This document shows positions 37,208 through 45,751 of a stretch of DNA of 62,234 nt, piece after piece. Origin of the DNA: an uncultured Arenicella sp. (GTDB taxonomy: Bacteria > Pseudomonadota > Gammaproteobacteria > Arenicellales > Arenicellaceae). The notes beneath the pieces were generated by a model, which did no database searches, was not told the DNA's origin, and saw only the letters and a list, made by a program, of their open reading frames with translations. A program made the translations under genes and the position numbers. Within the stretch, counting starts at the first letter, position 1. Each line of letters begins with the position of its first letter. The stretch is from NCBI GenBank assembly GCA_937974565.1, contig CALJWL010000033.1:1-62234 (forward strand), given 5' to 3'.

Positions 37208-38119
37208 ATGTACTTTTATACGGTTTATAATCTTCATGTTTGTTCTGACTTTGAAATACCAGAGTTGTTTTCTTGGCCAAATGGTTGCCAAGAAAAAGCG
37301 GATCTGTGCATTTCTGAAGGACGTATTTCTGAGAGTCAAAAAAGTGGTTTATCTCAGGTAGGCCCATTTTTGTTTGGTGATGAGCAGACTGTTTTCTTAA
37401 CAGTGCCGGACATCGCGCGTTTTTTAGTGCAGTCGGGTAAGAACATTGTGTATCAAAAGTTGGGGAACAGTCGTGACGACGATGTTCGTGTGTTTTTATT
37501 GGGCTCGTGTTTGGGCGCGATATTAATACAGCGTGGCTTTTTGGTACTGCATGGTTGCACTGTTAAAATAGGGCAGGGCTGTGTTGTTTGCGTTGGGCAT
37601 TCAACCGTAGGCAAGTCAACGTTGGCCGCTGCATTTATGCGCAAGGGTTATTCCTTAATGTCAGACGACGTGTGTGCCATTAATGAAAACGGTGAGGCCA
37701 TCCCCAGTATTCCGAGAATAAAGCTCAATAAGAATATGGCCGATTTGCTTGAAATTAATACGGGCGGCCTGAAAACCATCAGGGCTGCCTGTGACTCTAA
37801 GTTCTCATTGCCTTTGGGCAACAAATTCAATGACACCAATCTGCCGGTATACGCCGTGTATGAGCTGAGTGTGTGGTCGTCAGCAACCACCATAGAGAGT
37901 GACTTGAATAAGGTTGAACATTTTTCGCTGTTGAATAGAAACTTATATCGTCCGCGTTACCTAATGGCAATGAATAAAAAAGCAGACGGTTTTCGGCAAT
38001 GCACTGAACTGGTTGGCAATGTTCATATGGCTCAGTTGAAACGGCCAATGCATCATGTCAGTGTTCACGACCTGTTGGAACTCATCATCAATGACCTAAA
38101 AGCCCAAGGTTTAGTTTAA
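37208..38119 (+). CDS. HPr-kinase-like protein, probable peptide-tailoring kinase
   Basis: 303-aa protein resembling the C-terminal catalytic half of HPr kinase/phosphatase. LVLHGCTVKIGQGCVVCVGHSTVGKSTLAAAF holds the P-loop GHSTVGKS; then comes SLMSDDVCAINENG with the Asp pair after the P-loop. The N-terminal part is a small domain typical of RiPP kinases rather than the HPr-K regulatory domain. In paeninodin-type clusters such kinases phosphorylate the side chain of the C-terminal Ser of the precursor. The precursor here ends in Thr-Ser. It lies between the C protein and sulfotransferase genes, in the same direction. Confidence 0.78.
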   Translation: MYFYTVYNLHVCSDFEIPELFSWPNGCQEKADLCISEGRISESQKSGLSQVGPFLFGDEQTVFLTVPDIARFLVQSGKNIVYQKLGNSRDDDVRVFLLGSCLGAILIQRGFLVLHGCTVKIGQGCVVCVGHSTVGKSTLAAAFMRKGYSLMSDDVCAINENGEAIPSIPRIKLNKNMADLLEINTGGLKTIRAACDSKFSLPLGNKFNDTNLPVYAVYELSVWSSATTIESDLNKVEHFSLLNRNLYRPRYLMAMNKKADGFRQCTELVGNVHMAQLKRPMHHVSVHDLLELIINDLKAQGLV

Positions 38120-38147
38120 GCAACGGACTTTTGTGAGGATTGATCGT

Positions 38148-39035
38148 ATGACCAGCGATAAAATACTGGGTTCTAGCAATAAATTATTTTGGTTGGCTTC
38201 TTACCCTAAATCTGGCAATACCTGGTTTCGTATATTTTTGAGTAATCTCGTGAATTCAAGTGACGCTGTGGATATCAATAATTTGAGTTTTGGGCAGTAC
38301 CCTGTTCTAAGGTCGATGTTTGATGAGCTTAATGGTTTCTGTTCAACGGACCTGTCTGTGGGTGAAATAGAGCGCATTCGACCAACAGGGCTCTCTTGGT
38401 TAAACCTAAACAGTGATAGTGAGCAATATTTCAAAACCCACGCAGCATTTAGTTATAACGACCGTGATATGCCAGTGTTAGGGTCAAACGCCAGCGGAAT
38501 TGCGGGTGCGTTATACTTTGTGCGCAACCCCTTAGATGTTTGTATCTCTTATGCTCATCACGGCGGGGTCTCGATTGATACATCGATCGAAATTTTGGCG
38601 AACCCAGATCTCAAGAGTCACTCTCTTAATAGCGTTCACTTTTTACCAGAGTTCGTTGGCAGTTGGTCTCAACACGTTGAGAGTTGGGTTAATGCTGACG
38701 ATCTAAACGTTCACGTAATTCGTTACGAAGATATGTTGAATGCTTCAATACAGACGTTTACCGGCGCGTGTGAGTTTTTGCGAGTAACGACAGACTCTCA
38801 CCTGATTCAAGAGTCCTTAGGTCGCTGCAATTTTAATTCATTGCAAAAAATAGAAGAAGAAATAGACTTCGTCGAAAAGCCGATCAGTGCAGAACGATTT
38901 TTCCGTAAAGGCATTGCGGGTGATTGGCAAAATACATTGAGCGACAAGCAGGTTGAAAAAATAGTTCAATTGCACGCTGAAACCATGAGAAAATTTGGTT
39001 ATCTTGATGAAAGAAACAACCCTAAAGTGTATTAG
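38148..39035 (+). CDS. Sulfotransferase
   Basis: 295-aa PAPS-dependent sulfotransferase. The 5'-phosphosulfate loop YPKSGNTWFRIFLSNL is near residue 19, the 3'-phosphate motif RNPLDVCISYAHH about residue 125, and the C-terminal FRKGIAGDWQNTLS region holds the PAPS-binding R-K-G. I preferred ATG 38148 (GAGG nine bases upstream) over a GTG five codons earlier. It is in the RiPP operon between the kinase and PqqD-like genes, so peptide O-sulfation is a natural hypothesis; Ser, Thr and Tyr are present in the proposed core. Confidence 0.85.
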   Translation: MTSDKILGSSNKLFWLASYPKSGNTWFRIFLSNLVNSSDAVDINNLSFGQYPVLRSMFDELNGFCSTDLSVGEIERIRPTGLSWLNLNSDSEQYFKTHAAFSYNDRDMPVLGSNASGIAGALYFVRNPLDVCISYAHHGGVSIDTSIEILANPDLKSHSLNSVHFLPEFVGSWSQHVESWVNADDLNVHVIRYEDMLNASIQTFTGACEFLRVTTDSHLIQESLGRCNFNSLQKIEEEIDFVEKPISAERFFRKGIAGDWQNTLSDKQVEKIVQLHAETMRKFGYLDERNNPKVY

Positions 39036-39097
39036 TATTACGGCATCGGCTTTATGTGTTCAGCAAATAGATTAAAAACGAACATTAGGAATGATAA

Positions 39098-39373
39098 ATG
39101 TTGAAACTTGATCAAACCCTCCAACGGAATCCCGATTTAATTCACGCAAATATGGGGGACGAAACCGTGTTAATGAGCTTAACTAACGGAGAATATTATG
39201 GAATGAATGAGGTTGGGTCAAAAATTTGGGCGCTGCTCGAAGAGCCTCACACCGTTATACAACTTGCTGAAAAGTTAGCTACAATTTATGATATTGACAA
39301 AGATCACTGCTTTCAGGACATCCAGCTTTTTCTTGGTGAGCTAGAAAAGCAAGGAATAGTATACCTAAGCTAA
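39098..39373 (+). CDS. PqqD-like RiPP recognition protein (lasso B1)
   Basis: 91-aa protein of the PqqD/RRE fold: ETVLMSLTNGEYYGMNEVGSKIWALLEEPHTVIQLAEKLATIYDID, then a C-terminal helix FLGELEKQGIVYLS. B1 proteins bind the leader of the precursor and bring it to the B2 protease and the C cyclase. It follows the sulfotransferase gene by 62 bases and precedes the convergent precursor gene. Length and order are typical. Confidence 0.88.
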   Translation: MLKLDQTLQRNPDLIHANMGDETVLMSLTNGEYYGMNEVGSKIWALLEEPHTVIQLAEKLATIYDIDKDHCFQDIQLFLGELEKQGIVYLS

Positions 39374-39538
39374 CTTTGTTGCGCTTTAAATGCTCGTTGC
39401 GTTAGGTTGTGTATTGGTATGATAAAACTGCGAATTTCAATAGCAGCAAGGTAGGCAAAAAAACGATTGTTTGGCTATTTTGCCGCTATATCTACTAACT
39501 ATATTTACTATCTACTAGTATGTGTTAGGTATGTCTAT

Positions 39539-39572
39539 TAATAGGTGACATTTTTTAATAGGTAGTATTTTT
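39539..39572. repeat. 17-bp direct repeat pair after the precursor gene
   Basis: TAATAGGT-x-x-x-ATTTTT occurs twice in tandem at 17-bp spacing (from 39539 and from 39556), just beyond the precursor stop codon. The upstream sequence (39491-39520) has TCTACTA-type repeats. The role is unknown; it may be the precursor mRNA 3' end. Confidence 0.6.
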
Positions 39573-39759
39573 ATGATGTTCCAGGGTTATAGAACACCCC
39601 TTCAAGGCTAGGGACGACAAAGTTGGTGCCACTGTGAGTTTGATCCATTGAAATAACAAATAATTCAGGCGTTTGCCATTTAGCCTTACCCTTATTAGCC
39701 ATGTTCTCGGTTTCCAGTGCCGTACTTTCTAGCTTTTCGTTGTAATCTTTATTCTTCAT
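39571..39759 (-). CDS. Lasso-like RiPP precursor peptide (62 aa)
   Basis: 62-aa peptide with RBS AAGGTGA seven bases before ATG. Leader: Lys/Glu-rich start, then W28-x-x-P31-x-L33, the form of the B1/RRE-binding Y-x-x-P-x-L motif, and T41 at the usual penultimate leader place (DQTHSG). Predicted core S43 to S62 starts SGTNFVVPSL, followed by EGVFYNPGTS. The layout matches paeninodin-type precursors, including a C-terminal Ser for the HPr-kinase-like enzyme. No Asp or Glu falls at core positions 7-9; the only acidic residue is E53 (position 11, or 10 if the core starts at Gly44), so a classic lasso ring is doubtful. It is transcribed opposite to its enzymes. Confidence 0.72.
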   Translation of the reverse strand: MKNKDYNEKLESTALETENMANKGKAKWQTPELFVISMDQTHSGTNFVVPSLEGVFYNPGTS

Positions 39760-39858
39760 TTAAATCACCTTTTACATGAACTGATCTTACTCATCAACCC
39801 CAAACTCAGCCAACCCAAAGTCAGTGCTTCAGCCAAGTTACATTCATTCTTTGATGAG

Positions 39859-39890
39859 ACGGTGCTGTAAATCATTTATTGCAGCACCGT
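39859..39890. promoter_or_regulatory. Inverted repeat in the divergent precursor/hydroxylase promoter region
   Basis: The perfect 9-bp arms acggtgctg (39859-39867) and cagcaccgt (39882-39890) are separated by 14 bases, between the minus-strand precursor gene and the plus-strand hydroxylase-sulfotransferase gene. No U-run follows, so a regulator-binding dyad is more likely than a terminator. Confidence 0.55.
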
Positions 39891-39951
39891 GCTATTCTAT
39901 TCCGATAAAATAACTAAAACAATGTTTTGATCAGTGATAACGGGATTTCTG

Positions 39952-41862
39952 ATGCATTTAAGTCATAAATTTTATCGTCTGCCTATCTTCGTTGATTATA
40001 AGCAACTTGCTGAAGAAATTAGCTCCGTTGATTGTGCGCAATGGATTAATCACCCCAACCGCTTTAGCGGAAACAGCGCACTGCCGCTTGTCTCTGTTAA
40101 CGGCCAAGATAATCACGATGTGGAAGGGGCAATGATGTTGTGCGCTCGCACGCATACAATGCCGTATTTAAAAGCGGTATTAGCCAATTTGAATACGAGT
40201 ATCGGTCGTTGTCGGCTAATGCGTTTGGCGGCGGGTGCATCGGTACCAAGGCACTGTGACACCAATTTGTATTGGCGAAAGCGTGTCAGGATACACATCC
40301 CAATTGTCACCAATGAAACGGTTTTGTTTGAGTCTGGCGGCCAGATTCAGCACTTAGCGTGTGGTGAAGCGTGGGTTGTGGATACGTGGCACAACCATTC
40401 AGTCATCAATCGTGGCGGAGAGCGAATACATTTGGTGGTCGATACGCTTGGCAGTGAAGAGTTCTGGCGTGAGCTAAGAACTCGAGCTTGGAGGCCGTCA
40501 GTTCATGACGTTGCCCCCCCAAAGTCGTTTTTAGACAGTGTGGTGCAAGTCGAGGCATTGCAATCGCACAGTGAACTTGACTTTGTATTTGAAGAATCAA
40601 AAACAGCCGCAGTTTTAGACCCTGTTGACGTGGAAGAAATTATTGTTGGCTATGTCGCTGATATAGATCACAGAGCTGATGTTGATGATCGAATTAAAAT
40701 AGAAGCCGTGTTAAGAGGGTTAATAAAAAATTGGTTTACCGTTTGGCAAAGCCATGGCGTTGCTGCCGAGCATCACCCGCGTTTTCGGCTCGTTGTATTA
40801 CACGCAATTCAACAACTCGACTCTTGCAAGACAACAGCTCGTCTCGGGGTAAACGGGCAGCCTATCAATACACTTTTAGAGCAACTTATTGTTAATCTCA
40901 AGCTGCCGAACGTGGTTAAGAAAGCCACTGGTTCCTCTTTGCGTGAGATTCGTTCATCGGGGGAAAACACAGAGCTTCACCCAACGCGCATGCTTCGATC
41001 GTTTGCGCCGGTGTTTATCGTGGCTGCCCCAAGATCGGGAAGTACCTTATTGTATGAAACCTTAGGCTTGCACGAGAAGCTGATTCACTATAACTCAGAG
41101 AGCCATGCGTTGTTTGAAACCATCCCCTCTTTAACCGTTGATGCTAATGGGTCAAATGCGCTCCGTGAAGAGCATGCTACGGAGCCCGTTGTCAGAAAAT
41201 TAAAGCAGCTCTTTTTAAAACGACTGACGGATCATACGCAGGCCAATGATTTTGAAAATCAGAATGAATTTTTATTCTTAGAGAAAACACCTAAAAATGC
41301 ACTGAGAGTTGATTTCTTGAAAGTGGCTTTTCCTAACGCACGTTTTATCTACTTATTCAGAAAACCAGAGCATAATATCAGCAGCATTATTGATGGTTGG
41401 AAGTCTAGGCGTTTCATTACATATCGCCAGTTGTCTGGCTGGGATTCCGTCTACGATTGGTCTTTTTTATTACCTGAAGGCTGGCAGGGCTTACCCAGAG
41501 ACGATTTAGGCCGAATTGCGACATATCAATACCACGCTGCAAATCAGTCTATTATTGATTCGTTAGGCGATTTACAGGGAACGTCATCAATGGCTTTAAG
41601 CTACGATGAGTTCGTTTTAAACACGCAAGGTGCTTTGGAGCAAATTTGCCGTTTTTTGACGTTATCTTGGTCACCTCAGTTTGATAAAGAACTGAATAAG
41701 AGCGGTGGGTTAGCGTTATCTAAGTACACGCTTGACCCACCAAGTCAAACAAAATGGTTGCGTAACAAAGAGTTGTTGAAAGACCTACTCCCAGAAATGC
41801 GGCGCTACTACAATGAAGAAATATTAGTAGCGGCGAACGCGATTAATTTGGCGGTTACATGA
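39952..41862 (+). CDS. Fused Asp/Asn beta-hydroxylase and sulfotransferase
   Basis: 636-aa two-domain protein. ATG 39952 (GGGA upstream) is preferred over a GTG six codons earlier. Residues about 30-165 are an aspartyl/asparaginyl beta-hydroxylase domain: H101-x-D103 (VPRHCDTNLYWRKRVRIHIP), the distal His in WHNHSVINRGGERIHLVVD and an Arg for 2-oxoglutarate. A linker of about 190 residues follows, then a sulfotransferase with P-loop APRSGST (about 359-365) and the 3'-phosphate region IYLFRKPEHNISS. It is likely to hydroxylate a peptide residue with Fe(II)/2-oxoglutarate and possibly sulfate the new hydroxyl (inference). It is divergent from the precursor and upstream of the exporter. Confidence 0.82.
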   Translation: MHLSHKFYRLPIFVDYKQLAEEISSVDCAQWINHPNRFSGNSALPLVSVNGQDNHDVEGAMMLCARTHTMPYLKAVLANLNTSIGRCRLMRLAAGASVPRHCDTNLYWRKRVRIHIPIVTNETVLFESGGQIQHLACGEAWVVDTWHNHSVINRGGERIHLVVDTLGSEEFWRELRTRAWRPSVHDVAPPKSFLDSVVQVEALQSHSELDFVFEESKTAAVLDPVDVEEIIVGYVADIDHRADVDDRIKIEAVLRGLIKNWFTVWQSHGVAAEHHPRFRLVVLHAIQQLDSCKTTARLGVNGQPINTLLEQLIVNLKLPNVVKKATGSSLREIRSSGENTELHPTRMLRSFAPVFIVAAPRSGSTLLYETLGLHEKLIHYNSESHALFETIPSLTVDANGSNALREEHATEPVVRKLKQLFLKRLTDHTQANDFENQNEFLFLEKTPKNALRVDFLKVAFPNARFIYLFRKPEHNISSIIDGWKSRRFITYRQLSGWDSVYDWSFLLPEGWQGLPRDDLGRIATYQYHAANQSIIDSLGDLQGTSSMALSYDEFVLNTQGALEQICRFLTLSWSPQFDKELNKSGGLALSKYTLDPPSQTKWLRNKELLKDLLPEMRRYYNEEILVAANAINLAVT

Positions 41863-41948
41863 GAAGCTCAATCGGTGATTGGGCTTTATGTTGAAAATTT
41901 AAAAACCGCATTAGATAAGTTTTGGCTTTAACAAAAGACAATAAAAAC

Positions 41949-43673
41949 ATGCTACAAAGTATCGTTTCAGCCAAAATGCTGATATCTGAATTTTTTCGAT
42001 TTTCCCCGATAAAGATTATTTTTTGCCTTATCTTAATGGTGATTAGTAGTTTTTCTTCTGGCGTGGGGATTGCGTTAATTATCCCTTTGCTCGTAAGTGT
42101 GGGGATTGAAATAGACGCCAACGATTCTTCGGTCTCGTATTGGTTAATCAGTGCCTTTGATTTTATTGGTGTTGAAGTAAACTTGATTTCGGTTTTGGTT
42201 TTTTACCTGCTGGTGGTCTCGTTGGTTGCTGTTCTTTTATTCTGTAACTCGGTGATAGTTTCCTCGTTACAACAAGCATTTGCCGTTCACCTGAGAGGGC
42301 GTATGGCAGCCCAGCTTTTTAACGCTAATTGGCGGTTTTTGAGCCAGACGAATATGGCGGATTTTTCTCGCCTAATCACCGTGCAAGTTCAAGGAGTGGC
42401 ATCGTGTTTGAATTTGTTGATGCAGTTATGTAACAGTTCTATTTTAATCGTCATTTACGTACTCTTTTCTTTCTTCATCTCGTTTAAATTGAGTTTCTTG
42501 GCTCTGTTTTTAGGCGTGATATTGGTATTAATCACCTTGCCTATCCATCGCCGTGTTCAACGCTCTGGGGAGAAAAGCCTTTTTGGTAACAAAAACCTAT
42601 TCAGATCAGTTTTTGAAGACCTTGACAGCTTGAAAGTCATCAAGAGTTATTCTGCCGAAGACATTTATCTGAAAAAGTTGGACAAAGCCTCAAAAGTGAT
42701 GGAGTTACAACGAGTTAAATTGACCCAGTTTAATGCACTTACCAGATTGTTAAACACGATTGGTGCGGCCGCTATCTTTAGTATTTTGTTTTTTGGGGCA
42801 ATTAACTGGTTGGAAATTCCAGTGGCGAACTTATTGATTGTTTTATTGATATTTACACGTTTAATGCCTCACGTTTCCTCGGCACAAAACACAGTGCAAA
42901 GCTTTCAGCACCTTTCTCCTTTGTATCAAGAATTCTCATCAAATATCTTCGAATTGAAGCAGTGGTCAGAGGAGAGTGACAGTGAGGAAACAGTCGATTT
43001 TAGAAGTTCCATTGTTTTGAATAACGTAGCTTATAGGCATTTACAAAGAAATGAGCAGGCATTGGCCTGTGTGTCGGCTGAGATTAAACACAAAGAAACG
43101 GTTGCCATCGTGGGTGAATCCGGCGCTGGTAAATCGACACTGGCGGACTTGTTGGCTGGTTTGATAACACCAAGTTCAGGTGACATTACAATTGATGGCG
43201 TTCCTTTGAATGCCGATAACCTTAAAGGTTGGCGACAGAAGGTGGCTTATGTAACTCAAGATGCTCATTTTTTTGACGGTACGCTACGAGACAACCTGAC
43301 CTGGGTTTGTCGTGCTGATTCGCTTGATCATCGCATAGAGTTAGATCAGCGCGTATGGCAAGTGTTAGAGGCCGCATCGGCCGCTGACTTTGTTAGGAAG
43401 CTTCCCTTGGGCTTAGATTCTGTGATTGGAGACAATGGCACTAAGCTGTCCGGCGGTGAACGTCAACGTTTGGCTCTGGCAAGAGCTTTGTTGTCAGACC
43501 CTCAGGTTTTGATTTTGGATGAAGCAACCAGTGCCCTAGACAGTCAGAACGAAGAGAAGATAAAATCGGTACTGTTAGATCTGCAAGGAAAGATGACGAT
43601 TATTATTATTGCCCATAATGAATCAACCATTGAAAGTGTTAATCATCGTATAAATTTAAATAAACCGAATTAA
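41949..43673 (+). CDS. ABC exporter (lasso D-like), fused TMD-NBD
   Basis: About 574-aa half transporter starting at ATG 41949; a TTG 27 bases earlier is in frame but has no better RBS. Residues about 15-305 contain six hydrophobic helices. The NBD starts at about 345 with Walker A GESGAGKSTLADLL, Q-loop AYVTQD, signature LSGGERQRLALARALL and Walker B VLILDEATSALDSQ. It ends without an obvious N-terminal C39 peptidase, as in lasso D exporters that leave leader removal to B2. It would function as homodimer in the inner membrane to export the matured peptide; a lipid or saccharide flippase role cannot be excluded since an exopolysaccharide locus follows. Confidence 0.85.
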   Translation: MLQSIVSAKMLISEFFRFSPIKIIFCLILMVISSFSSGVGIALIIPLLVSVGIEIDANDSSVSYWLISAFDFIGVEVNLISVLVFYLLVVSLVAVLLFCNSVIVSSLQQAFAVHLRGRMAAQLFNANWRFLSQTNMADFSRLITVQVQGVASCLNLLMQLCNSSILIVIYVLFSFFISFKLSFLALFLGVILVLITLPIHRRVQRSGEKSLFGNKNLFRSVFEDLDSLKVIKSYSAEDIYLKKLDKASKVMELQRVKLTQFNALTRLLNTIGAAAIFSILFFGAINWLEIPVANLLIVLLIFTRLMPHVSSAQNTVQSFQHLSPLYQEFSSNIFELKQWSEESDSEETVDFRSSIVLNNVAYRHLQRNEQALACVSAEIKHKETVAIVGESGAGKSTLADLLAGLITPSSGDITIDGVPLNADNLKGWRQKVAYVTQDAHFFDGTLRDNLTWVCRADSLDHRIELDQRVWQVLEAASAADFVRKLPLGLDSVIGDNGTKLSGGERQRLALARALLSDPQVLILDEATSALDSQNEEKIKSVLLDLQGKMTIIIIAHNESTIESVNHRINLNKPN

Positions 43674-43764
43674 TAACAAGTTGAGTAGGGCGCGGCGGCT
43701 AGCGTAGCGAGAGCTTAACGTTTCGCAAACAGCGTATTTGATTCCAGGTCTAAGGCAGCAAGGA

Positions 43765-45168
43765 TTAATAAGCGTTTTTATCGAAAAGGACCGTGGATAA
43801 CGTTTTTAGCAAGATTCTGATATCCAAGGCCACTGACCAATTTCGAATGTATTCTAAATCGTATCTTAACCGGCGCTGCATTTTTTCAATCACTTCGGTT
43901 TCGCCACGGCAGCCGTTAACTTGGGCCCACCCTGTAATGCCTGGCTTAATCTTATGACGGGCCATATAACCGTGTACCCGATCTCTGTAGTACTCGTTAT
44001 GGGCGACCGCGTGAGGTCTTGGGCCAACCAATGACATAGTGCCGTTCAAAACGTTCATTAACTGCGGTAGCTCATCCATTGAGTATTTACGGATGAACGC
44101 GCCCACTCGCGTCACCCTTGAATCTTGTTGTGTTACTTGTGGCACGTCGCTGCCATCTTCAAGTACCGTCATGGAGCGAAACTTCCAAACTAAGAACTCT
44201 TTACCATCAATACCGTAACGTCGTTGTTTGAAAATGATTGGGCCTTGAGACTCCAGTTTGATCGCCAATGCCGTTAATAACAGCAAAGGGCTCAAGACTA
44301 AGCCCATTAATAATGAGATTAACACGTCTTCGGCTCGTTTAACTCTGGCCGAGCTGCCTATAACGGGTGTCGCCGACAAATTAATGATGCTCATCCCTGC
44401 TGATTCAGTGACCGAATATTTTGAAAAATCCGCACCAAACAAATCCGGAACCAGAAAAATGTTGGTTGCGGTATTTTGTAATTCATTTTGTAACCGTTCA
44501 ATTTTTTCTGATGCACTTAAAGGTAATGCAATCCAAACCTCTTTCACCGCGTCTTCGTTTGCCTTTCTTCGAGCTTCAATGTACGCGATGGCGTCTTTTA
44601 TCTTGCCTGTGATTGGTATTCCTCTGTACTGCTGTTCTGCATCACCAGCGTCGTCAAAAAGCGCCACCACTTTTAAACCTGACCAGCGCTCTTCGATAAT
44701 CGCATCGCAAGCACGTTTGCCTAGCTCACCGGCGCCTATAACCACTACCGAGCGCTGGTTTTCAGGGTTTCTGGCTTTACCTTGACCATAACTCCATAAA
44801 GCCACACGCGACAGCATCATGACGCCATAAGCACTGGTGAAAGTCCATAAGACCCAGAGTCGTGAAAAGCTCTCGCCTGATTTTGTGAAAAAAGTAATCG
44901 CACTCAGACACAGTGCAACGATAAGCCATGCAATTGTTAGATTACTAAGCACTTTATATAACCAGCGTCCACGTTGAATACGATAGACGTCCCACCAAGA
45001 AAAGATGTTGAAGGTTAGAAAAAGAATCATCAGCAGTAACAGTTGGTAATTACTCGACAAGACCCAAAATGCATTTCGAAGCCGATACATAATGACCGCA
45101 CAGCAAACAATTGCGATTATGTCAAAAAGCTGTAGTAACCGGTTTGATTCGTTTTGATTGGGTATCAT
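43765..45168 (-). CDS. Polyprenyl glycosylphosphotransferase (WcaJ/VpsL-like)
   Basis: 467-aa membrane enzyme that starts the repeat unit by transferring a hexose-1-phosphate to undecaprenyl phosphate. There are four or five N-terminal helices, a Rossmann-like middle ([17 protein letters not shown]), and the conserved catalytic C-terminal domain: [71 protein letters not shown]. The order of neighbouring genes resembles Vibrio vps-II, where VpsL has this function. It is at the downstream end of the minus-strand glycan cluster, 127 bases after the Alg14-like gene. Confidence 0.93.
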   Translation of the reverse strand: MIPNQNESNRLLQLFDIIAIVCCAVIMYRLRNAFWVLSSNYQLLLLMILFLTFNIFSWWDVYRIQRGRWLYKVLSNLTIAWLIVALCLSAITFFTKSGESFSRLWVLWTFTSAYGVMMLSRVALWSYGQGKARNPENQRSVVVIGAGELGKRACDAIIEERWSGLKVVALFDDAGDAEQQYRGIPITGKIKDAIAYIEARRKANEDAVKEVWIALPLSASEKIERLQNELQNTATNIFLVPDLFGADFSKYSVTESAGMSIINLSATPVIGSSARVKRAEDVLISLLMGLVLSPLLLLTALAIKLESQGPIIFKQRRYGIDGKEFLVWKFRSMTVLEDGSDVPQVTQQDSRVTRVGAFIRKYSMDELPQLMNVLNGTMSLVGPRPHAVAHNEYYRDRVHGYMARHKIKPGITGWAQVNGCRGETEVIEKMQRRLRYDLEYIRNWSVALDIRILLKTLSTVLFDKNAY

Positions 45169-45295
45169 GTGGTGACGAAATGCGTGTGTTATCGAATTCC
45201 TTACTTGTTCTATATTGAAAACCTAAAAATCTATTTTGTTTAATTTAGTGGTGCAACGCAATCACACAATAGTATTAGGTGGAGTTTTCAATACC

Positions 45296-45751
45296 TCAGA
45301 GTAAGCTGCCAAAGTATTCTACTTTTTTATCGTCGGCCAAATTTGGCCATTGCGTTAAGCACAGGTCACAAAATTTGCTAGCGTACTGGCCGGAAACAGA
45401 AAGCGTTGAATAGTTCGCTAAACTGTCTACCCAAATGGTTTTTGCGCCAATTAATTTGCCAGCTAAGACAGCGAAAAATCCGGGTGCCGCACCGGTAGAG
45501 ATGACTATATTGGGTTGACTCTTGAAAACAATTAAAAACATTTGCAGCGCCAGTGGCAGCAGTTTGAACTTTTTACTAAGATCCGCATCGGGTACCGAGC
45601 TTATCTTAGGGTCGAGTTCTAAAGCGCTTTTATTAATATCCGTCGTGGCATAATGCACGTCAAAATTGGTAAAGGCGTTACTAATCAACATGAGTTGAGT
45701 CCAGTGTCCGCCAGCGGACGCCACGGCTAGTATTTTTTTACTGTCTTGCAT
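45296..45751 (-). CDS. Alg14/PssD-like glycosyltransferase subunit
   Basis: 151-aa protein homologous to the N-terminal half of GT28 enzymes: KKILAVASAGGHWTQLMLI at the start, ISTGAAPGFFAVLAGKLIGAKTIWVDSLA, and LTQWPNLADDKKVEYFG at the end. In eukaryotes and in rhizobial PssD/PssE the acceptor-binding half (Alg14/PssD) and donor-binding half (Alg13/PssE) are separate chains that act together. The matching donor half is at 48570, unusually three genes away. The protein is predicted to be membrane-associated. Start and the stop of the previous gene share a base. Confidence 0.8.
   Translation of the reverse strand: MQDSKKILAVASAGGHWTQLMLISNAFTNFDVHYATTDINKSALELDPKISSVPDADLSKKFKLLPLALQMFLIVFKSQPNIVISTGAAPGFFAVLAGKLIGAKTIWVDSLANYSTLSVSGQYASKFCDLCLTQWPNLADDKKVEYFGSLL

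Noticed and set aside
44258-44785. 175-codon open frame antisense to the polyprenyl glycosylphosphotransferase gene
   Set aside because: Overlaps the conserved enzyme gene and shows no domain or RBS.
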